This document shows positions 22,046 through 30,500 of a stretch of DNA of 64,000 nucleotides, piece after piece; position 1 is the first letter of the stretch; each line of letters begins with the position of its first letter. Made by a program: the position numbers and the translations under genes. This stretch comes from Mermis nigrescens (taxonomy: Eukaryota; Nematoda; Enoplea; Mermithida; Mermithidae), in contig JAVLUZ010000157.1 in NCBI GenBank assembly GCA_036768485.1, positions 12,939,011-13,003,010 on the forward strand, in the 5' to 3' direction. A model generated the notes under the pieces. It did no database searches. It saw nothing but the letters and a program-made list of their open reading frames with translations, and was not told the origin of the DNA.

Positions 22046-23312
22046 CTGTCAATTACTTACACACAATTTATAGCATCGTTTGAACAGCGTAGCTTTTCAT
22101 GCTGAGCAAAGCAGCATCTGCTCCTTGTAAAAACACCACTGCGATGCTTATCAGCGCTGTACGGTAAATTGGTCTCGCTCGCCTAACTGTATCGCACCGA
22201 TTTTCTACACTGGGAGTGATTTTTATGTTATCTTTATCAGCATAGCTGACAATATTTGTTGAAATTTCTTATCCAGAGAACACGCAAAGTTTTAGGGTGG
22301 TGCGACGCGTCAGATAATCTTTTCTTAGTATTCATGTTCTCTTATTTCGATTGATTTCACGAATTACAACTTCACTGATTTATTTATTTTCGGATGAAAT
22401 GTAGCGTTGCTTCATCAACCAATAATTCAACAGAATCTAGCATCAGTCGTTTGCTTCGCACGTTTGCCACTTTTTATTAATATTTAAGGAGCAATCAATC
22501 TGAAAAAGTAGTTTTCTAATGAATTTGTATTCGGTTTCTAGTTTTTTGTGCTATTATAGTGCTTAATAATTTAGGAAAACGACGGAGAATATAGTATTGC
22601 GAATTATCATGCATAGTTCTTGGTCACAGTGAAAATATGGTTTATTTAACTGCGTATTAAATACAAAAATGCTTAATGTACAAACAGGTAGTACGAACGG
22701 TCGAGTTTTCTGCTGCATAATGATAAAGGGGAGTAAATAACATTGAACAGTCGTAGTATGTATATACAGGTAGATAACGATTTACAGAGAAAGTCGAACC
22801 AGCTTTTAATGCATTACATAGCAAATGTAGTGCCCGGCAACCGTCATTTTGTGCTCATAATTACTGTACTAGGTCTTTTAAGCTGACGGAATATTATAAT
22901 TTCGTTTCGACGCTCAGACGAATCAATAATCTGTGTACCTGAAGTAATGCTCAGTTTATGCGCCTGCTAAATATTTTACAAGAATTTTTGTCGAAAGTTC
23001 CGTAATATAGTGTACGCGCTAATGAAGTGAGCAAGCATTGCAATGAAGTATAAATAATATAAAAAAATCTGCTAATTATATCGTTATTTACTTGAAAAAT
23101 AACGTTTAGTCTTTACCTTGTCCATTTGTTGTTGTACTGTACTGTATTCTGCTGGTAAATGAATGAATTAGAGCGGCATTAGAGATTTTAACACTTGAAT
23201 AATGCTCCTTTTGAATAAAGTTCCATATTTTCTTAACTAAATTTATGACTTATAGTCGTCATTCTAACATTACTTCTGAGAAAACTAATAGAAGATTCAG
23301 AAATAATCTTAC
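22046..23312. other. Intergenic, no gene seen
   Basis: AT-rich sequence. A short open segment at 22099-22164 (both strands) was considered and not accepted. Confidence 0.4.
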
Positions 23313-23510
23313 GGATTTATACCCTCGTTAACGTGTACATACATAATTGTTTTGGTTGCACCACTCGGTTCAAATACTCTAAGATCATTTGCGTTTGTTG
23401 AAATTATCGGTTTGGAGTCGTCTTCGAAAGTGTTGAGTTTTGGTGTCGCATATGTTTCAACGAGTATTAATGGAAACGCGGTATTTATTACTTCTAACGT
23501 GTCTAACTTT
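23313..23510 (-). CDS. Candidate orphan exon of an unknown - strand gene
   Basis: About 65 codons are open in a frame that reads like ordinary protein: LDTLEVINTAFPLILVETYA, then ANDLRVFEPSGATKTIMYVH, ending VNEGINP. The segment ends at a good donor, AATCC|gtaaga. The entry is uncertain: AG at 23512-23511 or 23508-23507, after an in-frame TGA. I do not recognise the family. No partner exon was found in the next 1 kb on either side. Confidence 0.4.
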
Positions 23511-23905
23511 CTCAATCAAATCCTATCATCTTTTCCCATCTTTTAGCCGCGCGATCAGGCCTTAAAGGTCATCCACTTCAGGAACAGCTTTTTTTACCGT
23601 ATTGTTTGTTTATTTCCTATGTGTACAACAGAAAGTTTGACTTCGCACTGCCAGAATAATTTGGTCAATAAAGAGGACACGAGTTCGGAAATTTTCGCTG
23701 TTTGCTTTATTTTCGATTAATGTTTTGTTGTTGTTACAAATCATATTTGTAATAAAATGGAAATGCGTTCAACATTAAAATTAAATGGTAATTTTGAACT
23801 AAATCGTTTTTATTTAGACATGAACAAAAGCAAGAATGGATGATATCGGTGCGTGTTTAAGATATGTGTTTCTGATCGTTCAAACGCTTCTGTATTATTT
23901 ATTCC

Positions 23906-24308
23906 CATACGTGGTCTTGAGGGTCTTACGGCGTTTCATACCCCCGCCCAGAAACGTTTTTATTCCCCTCCAGAAATTTTTTCACCCCTCCCAGAAATTG
24001 CGATTTTCCTAAAAATTCATAGAAATTGTGCTGTTATAAGCGTTTTAGCTTTCTATTCCTTAAAAAAATAAAATTTTCGGCGCTTCGCACGTTATACTTA
24101 TTTTTTGACTATGCTCTGTTAAATTTACCTGAACTCGAATTTTTCTGATGTTTTTTCGAAATTTCATGTTTTTCTGCTCTAGAAAGATAGAGCATCGTCT
24201 GAAACGCCGAAAAATAATGTTTTTGATGCGTAATCAACCATTTTTAAGCCTAAAAAGGCACTTTAAAATCACATTCTCCGCCTCCAGAATTCCCATGCTG
24301 TGCATATT
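23906..24308 (+). mobile_element. HAT-C MITE
   Basis: It starts CATACGTGGTCTTGAGGG and contains TTTTCGGCGCTTCGCACG and TTCTGCTCTAGAAAGA, then the family end ATTCCCATGCTGTGCAT. No clear TSD is seen. It ends about 135 bases before the first claudin-like start codon. Confidence 0.78.
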
Positions 24309-24443
24309 CCTATTAGTCAGGCAATCGATTTTATTGCTTTCGTGAAGCTGCTTATTTTTAACACTTGATCCATCATGTATTTACGAATTGTTTTAGGAAG
24401 AATTAAATAAGGTCGATCTGATAAAGGTTGTTAAAATTTCGAC

Positions 24444-24563
24444 ATGGGTCAGTCTTTTGACGCCCCTGTGGCGCTTAGGACTTGCTTTCAAAGTCTGACA
24501 ATAATTGTGCTTCTTACAGCAGTCGGTTTGTCTATTGGAGGAATGTTTGGCGCTGCTTGGCTG
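24444..24563 (+). CDS. Claudin-like A exon 1
   Basis: ATG follows TTTCGAC. The 40 codons hold the cytosolic start and span 1, ending GGMFGAAWL at donor CTG|gtaaga (phase 0). The final Trp is the first-loop Trp of the family. Confidence 0.88.
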
Positions 24564-27500
24564 GTAAGAATTAGCGAAAATTTAGCAATCATAGAAGGAA
24601 TCATAATTTAGTGATAGCCGAGCATTCAGGTGTGAATTTCGCATTTATGACGGATTTCTTGCTATCAGTATGCGGGGTATTTGATGAACAAGTGTTTTTT
24701 GTTATTCTTATTTTTTTATATTGTATTCCCTAATCTGTCCTATAAATTCGGAGCTTTTTAATGTCTTCCGTAGTATGAAAGAGAGAAACCTTACAATGTG
24801 ATATATGTGTCAAAGAATTTTTTTGTGAATATAAAGAATGGTATAAAGAGATGTCTGTTTTGTCTATGTGCAAAACCTAACGCGAAAGTTCTTTTCTAAA
24901 ACCGTTTTGTTTGGAGTAAAACGCATGATACATGTCAAAAACGAAATTTTCCGTTATTTTTAGTTATGATATTGGCCTAAAACATAGAAAGTTTGAAAGG
25001 TCCAGCAGAATTGAGTCAATTTCAATCAAAAAATTACAAAGGTAGCTGATGCAAAGCGCTGGAGGGAACAAAAGAACATTTTAAGTCAGGTTATTGGCAA
25101 AATGACGAGCAGAACGCTTCGGGTCAGCAGCTTAGATGCACAGTAGCGCAGATCTGGGAGTTAATTAGTGAGCCTTTTTGGACCAGGTTTCAAGCACTTT
25201 TAACGAAAAGTTTCGTTTTCAATCTATTTTCGGCCTTTATTTTGCCTCAGTTTCCTCAAAAAATTTCCCATTTTTCTTCTCTGAGGTTTAGACCCCCAAC
25301 CCACCACGTGCATGTCTGGTTAACAACAGGCATTCAACGGCGTTGATGTTATTTTAGTTCACAGAGAGAAGCAAAATTTATTCGTTGAATTAGACTTCAA
25401 ATAATAATTACTGTGTAATGAATGCTACTTTAAGCACATACACAAGGCCTTCTTGATAACGTACATGGATTCATAGCCTGATCATTCTAATGTAGGTAGG
25501 TACTAGTCATGCCCAATATAGGAAGTCTTGGTTCGACCTCGAAAATTTTTTATAAATTGCCTTTTTAAACTTAAAAGCGATGTATGTGCGTCAAAAGTAC
25601 AGTTTTATGACGTTTCCTACGATTGTCCTTCATTCAAGAACATAAGAAGAGGAAATTTTCAAATGACATAAAATTGAACAAAATATTTTGTAAAAATAAC
25701 TAGAACTTTTAAATCGAAAAATCGTGAAAAACTTTTGAAATTCTTTCTTAAATATAAAGTTCTGCGTGGGTCAGCAGCCATTCTGGGAGATCAAACGGAA
25801 TCACAGCCCCTTTAAAGGACACATGATATGTGCCATGATTTCTAAGTGTCTTTGTGAAGTATCTTAGATTTGCGGGTATGGGTAAAATCCGGGACCAGGA
25901 CCAGGACCAGGACAAAATGGGTAAAATCCGGACAATCAATCAGGACCAGGACCAGGACCGGACTCAGGACAAATGGGTAAAATCCGGACAATCAATCAGG
26001 ACCAGGACCAGGACTGGACTCAGGACAAATGGGTAAAATCCGGACAAACAATCAGGACAATGAAAAGATCAGGACAATGTATTAGATATGTAGGGTCGGA
26101 CTGGCCAGGACCAGACAAAGTGGGTAAAATCCGGACAATCAATCAGGACAATGAAAAGATCAGGACAATGTATTAGATATGTAGGGTCGGACTAGCCAGC
26201 AGGCACGTAGCTGTGGGGGGACTGGGGGGTCCGGACCCCCAAAATTCAGAAAAAAAACCGGAAAAATAAGACTTTTTACACGTTATTTTGTGCTATTTTT
26301 GGCTTGGACCCCCCAAAATTGGTGTTGGTCCATCCAAAATAGGAGGGCCAGCTACGTGCCTGCTAGCCAGGACCGGACAAAATGGGTAAAATCCGGACAA
26401 TTAATCAGGACAATTGGATTGGGGTAGTTACAGAACTAGGCGAGTGTGCCCAAAGGGGGGCCTGATGGGAGGTTCACAACCGCCGCCACCAAGGTCCATG
26501 AGCGCCACCAAGCTACCCCACTCCAATTGTCCGGATCTTACCCGATTTTATCCGGTCCCAGCTAGCAGGTGGCACGTAGCTGGCCCCCTATTTTGGGGGG
26601 ACCAACACCAATTTTGGGGGGGTCCAAACCAAAAATAGCACAAAATAACGTCTAAAAAGTCCTATTTTTCCGGTTTTTTTTTAATTTGGGGGGTCCGGAC
26701 CCCCCCAGTCCCCCCACAGCTACGTGCCTGCTGCCTAGTCCGACCCTACATATCTAATACATTGTCCTAATCTTTTCATTGTCCTGATTGATTGTCCGGA
26801 TTTTACCCAATTTGTCTGGTCCTGGCCAGTCCGACCCTACATATCTAATACATTGTCCTGATCTTTTCATTGTCCTGATTGTTTGTCCGGATTTTACCCA
26901 TTTGTCCTGAGTCCGCTCCTGGTCCTGGTCCTGATTGATTGTCCGGATTTTACCCATTTTGTCCCGGTCCTGGTCCTGGTCCTGGTTCCGGATTTTTACC
27001 TTTCCCTAGATTTGCTTTTAATTATCAACTGCTTTAAAAGCAATCGTAAATGTGCATACATGTGATGGCGGGTATGGGTAAAATCCGGAACCAGGACCAG
27101 GACCAGGACAAAATGGGTAAAATCCGGACAGTCAATCAGGACCAGGACCAGGACCGGACTCAGGACAAATGGGTAAAATCCGGACAATCAATCAGGACTA
27201 GGACCAGGACAAATGGGTAAAATCCGGACAATCAATCAGGACCAGGACCAGGACCGGACTCAGGACAAATGGGTAAAATCCAGACAATCAATCAGGACCA
27301 GGACCAGGACCGGACTCAGGACAAATGGGTAAAATCCGGACAAACAATCAGGACAATGAAAAGATCAGGACAATGTATTAGATATGTAGGGTCGGACTCA
27401 TACCTGCGTGGGGGGTTGGGGGTATGCACCCCCCCGAAACCAAAATACCCCTCAGAATTCGATTTTTAAAAATTTTTTCGTTTTTTTTCGCAATTTTTTG

Positions 27501-30500
27501 ATGCCAATGGATATATGAGAAACGTCGAAAAATGGTTTTTTTTTCGCCATACCACCATTTTTAAGGCCATTTTTTGACCTTCAAAAAATTTTGCACCCCC
27601 CCAGAATTTTCTTGCTGTCCACATATGGTCGGACTGGCCAGCACCTTGGTGGCGGTTGTGAACCCCAGTGGCGCTTGTGAACCTCCATCAGGCCCCCCTT
27701 TGGGCACCCTCGCCTAGTTCTGGAACTACCCCACTCCAATTGTCCTGATTAATTGTGCGGATTTTACCCATTTTGTTCGGTCCTGGCTAGCAGGCACGTA
27801 GCTGGCCCTCCTATTTTGGGGGGACCAAGACCAATTTTGGGGGTCCAAGCCAAAAATAGCACGAAAATAACGTGTAAAAAGTCCTATTTTTCCGGTTTTT
27901 TTCTGAATTTGGGGGGGTCCGGACCACCCCAGTCCCCCACAGCTACGTGCCTGTTGGCTAGTCCGACCCTACATATCTGATACATTGTTCTGATCTTTTC
28001 ATTGTCCTGATTGTTTGTCCGGATTTTACCCATTTGTCCTGAGTCCGGTCCTTGTCCTGGTCCTGATTGATTGTCCGGATTTTACCCATTTGGTCCTGGT
28101 CCTGGTCCTGGTCCTGGTTCCGGATTTTACCTTTTCCCTGTGATGGCTCGAAATTCTGGGTGGGCGGTCCCCGGCCATTTTTAGGGGGGGGGTTAACGAC
28201 CTCCACTTTTTGCCAAGAACGACTGAAAAACACCTGAAGTAGCCAAAAAAATTAATATTTTTCCATAAATCGAGGGAGGGGTCAAAAATTTTCTGGCTTT
28301 GGCTATGGGAGACAACCAGCTTTGGTTGAGGGATCCTCCATCCCCCTGTTACATGTTTGTAAGCGTTTATATGCCCGTGCCCGACTCGTTTTGAATGTTT
28401 TGGGCAATTAAGCGATTTTAAATCTGGTACGGCAATTTTTTAGAATAGTTTTCGTTGAATAACCACGACGATAACATGTTTCTAGTATAAATTGCACGAT
28501 AATTAAATTGAAGGTATCGGACTTTGGATTCGGTGATATTTCCGAGCACGGCCTGGTGAGGAACTGCGACAGGCAAGGTCCCAGGGCGGCCAATATTCGC
28601 ACTTACGACGAATATTTGTGTTTTTGGAAATTTGACATCGCTATGCGTATACCGACGCCTCGCTGGTCGCAGCAACGTCTGAATCTCTTATTCCAGTGGC
28701 AAATCGACGTCATGATTCTACTGGGCGTAGCTTGCATTGCCGCCTTAATTGCATCGCTTTTAGGCTGCTTGGTGTAAGATATGCGCACCTTTACTTCTGG
28801 TTAATGAATTTCCGTGGCCATCCTTCGAATGCAAACATGTAACAGGGGGATTGGGGAACTCCCTCGAAGTCGATCGTCCCCCTATCCCAAGCTTCAGAAA
28901 ATTTTGACCCCCTCCTGCTCGATTTTTGGCGAAAAGTTACGTTTTTCTTGGCTATTTTTGGTCGGAAATCTGAGGTCAATTACTCCCTACACCAAAATAT
29001 CCGGGAACCCGTCAAAAATTTCAAGCCGCCACATGTAAGTTTAAATGTATTTTCTGTTGTGTTTTGTACGGACAAGACAAGGCACAAAAATCCTAATGTG
29101 CTGTCAGCATGGTAATCGATCAGAAAATAAGTAGGAATAGACTGTAAAAGTTATTTTTAACTCAACTTACATATGTTTTTTAATGATTCAGCAGTGTTTT
29201 TCATACATAATCATCTTTTAATATGCGATTTTGTGTTTTCACACAGACTTGTAGAACTCGACTAATGTGCTAAGACGACCTGTATACAAACATGCAACCA
29301 ATTAATCAACGAAAGCAATAAATGAGCTGATGAAAACTTCGATCAACTATTTTTACTGGCTAAAACACACAAAATAATCAACTTTTTCTGATCAAGGATT
29401 CAATTAGTGCAAGATTGATCAGTTTTGAAAGAATATTTATACCTTGTTTTTCTATATCCTCTGTGTTAATTAACTGATTGCCCTTAATTAAATTAGCTTC
29501 ACGAAGAACTCATAAATTGAGATATTCATATGGAATTCCCTTATTTACAGTTGCTAATTGTCATAAATTCGATTACAGTTAGAAGCTTCAATCAACATAT
29601 CTGTAAGGTTAATCAGCTGGTCTGTTAAATTCAATAAAGTGCCTTCTCGCCATTTCAGACATAAGTTTGAAGTTGATTGACATGTACTGTTAAAAGACTA
29701 GCTGTGCCTTTAGATGCACAGCATGGACGGTGTGGGGGTCAGTCAGAGAACCTTTCAGCCAAAATGGCTTCAAAAATCGGTTTAAATGATAATATAGTGC
29801 ATAAATAATCCATAGTTTCTGGTCAATTTCAAGTACTTTTGCAGAAATTTTTTTATTGTCATTTATTTATGGCCTTCATTTTGCTTTAGTTTTCCCAGAA
29901 AATTTTCCATGTTTCTCTTGGGGTTCAAAATTACAGACGCGATGGCCGTTCTGGGGATCAGTTGGTCTGAGAGGATCACTTAATGAGCTTTTTGCGTCAA
30001 AAACCTCAAAACTGGCATAAATGCTAAAATCGCGTGATCAAAAAATATTCAGAAAATTGAAAAAATTTTACTGTAAAAAACCAGACAGATTTTTTAAAAT
30101 TACATTTGTTCAGACTAATGCATGGCCAAGCTCTCTTCCGCGTACCTTACGCTGATGAAATACAATGCTAATAAAGCGAATTTTTGTGCTGAAAATGAGA
30201 AAGAACAGCAGTTTATTTTGTCATGCTAGACTGCCATAAAAGGCAGTAAATATCATTACGACTTACTATCAGGCGCGTAGCGCCGACAAAATCTGTAAAA
30301 TTGTTACGTGTGGTGGCTGAAATTCATAAAGAAAATGCACATCCGGCGCCATGTCGTTAAGTATCTTGGACCATTGGGCTCTAAATACGCATCTGACTGT
30401 AACATCCGATTTTTTCATAACTCGGCGGAGTAGATAGCTAAGTTCGTTGTCTTCGATTGATTAAGAAAACAGGTTTTACAGTATTGAGAACAGGTCCTCA

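Larger units (their letters stand above)
25874..27006. mobile_element. Foldback-like element FB1-a with 9-bp TSD
   Basis: The left end GGGTATGGGTAAAATCCGG and the right end CCGGATTTTTACCTTTCCC are inverted. The element is flanked by TAGATTTGC at 25865-25873 and 27007-27015. Both arms are tandem arrays of GGACCAGGACCAGGAC / GGGTAAAATCCGGACAATC units in opposite orientation. The middle (26400-26530) holds a short unique GC-rich segment. A HAT-E MITE sits in each arm. Long arms made of short tandem repeats plus a 9-bp duplication is the plan of Drosophila foldback elements. No ORF beyond repeat-encoded QDQDQ-type reading is present. Confidence 0.87.
27070..28138. mobile_element. Foldback-like element FB1-b with exact 9-bp TSD
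   Basis: The same ends as FB1-a (GGGTATGGGTAAAATCCGG and CCGGATTTTACCTTTTCCC) are flanked by TGTGATGGC at 27061-27069 and 28139-28147. The arms are again opposite arrays of GGACCAGGACCAGGAC units. The unique centre (27636-27745) is the inverse of the FB1-a centre. The left arm carries a HAT-A MITE and the right arm a HAT-E MITE. The TSD differs from that of FB1-a, so the two are independent insertions. Confidence 0.9.
27058..28366 (-). mobile_element. MITE-D copy interrupted by FB1-b
   Basis: The terminus ACATGTGATGGC at 27058-27069 and the body from TGTGATGGCTCGAAATTCTG (28139) to CCCCCTGTTACATG (about 28364) make one element when 27070-28138 is removed together with one copy of the 9-bp repeat. 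The foldback therefore landed within a dozen bases of the MITE end. Confidence 0.75.

Noticed and set aside
22099..22164. Open segment on both strands near 22.1 kb (MLSKAASAPCKNT on +, LISIAVVFLQGADAALL on -)
   Set aside because: Both strands are open, splice support is weak on either, and no family is recognisable.
25854..27469. Open frames with repeated INQDQDQD and SGQTIRT peptides
   Set aside because: They follow the foldback arm repeats, occur on both strands and stop at arm borders; there is no sign of selection for protein.
28835..29038. ACATGTAA on both sides of the MITE-D copy read as an 8-bp TSD
   Set aside because: ACATGT is its own reverse complement and recurs at the ends of the other MITE-D copies, so it is part of the terminal inverted repeat and not a target duplication.
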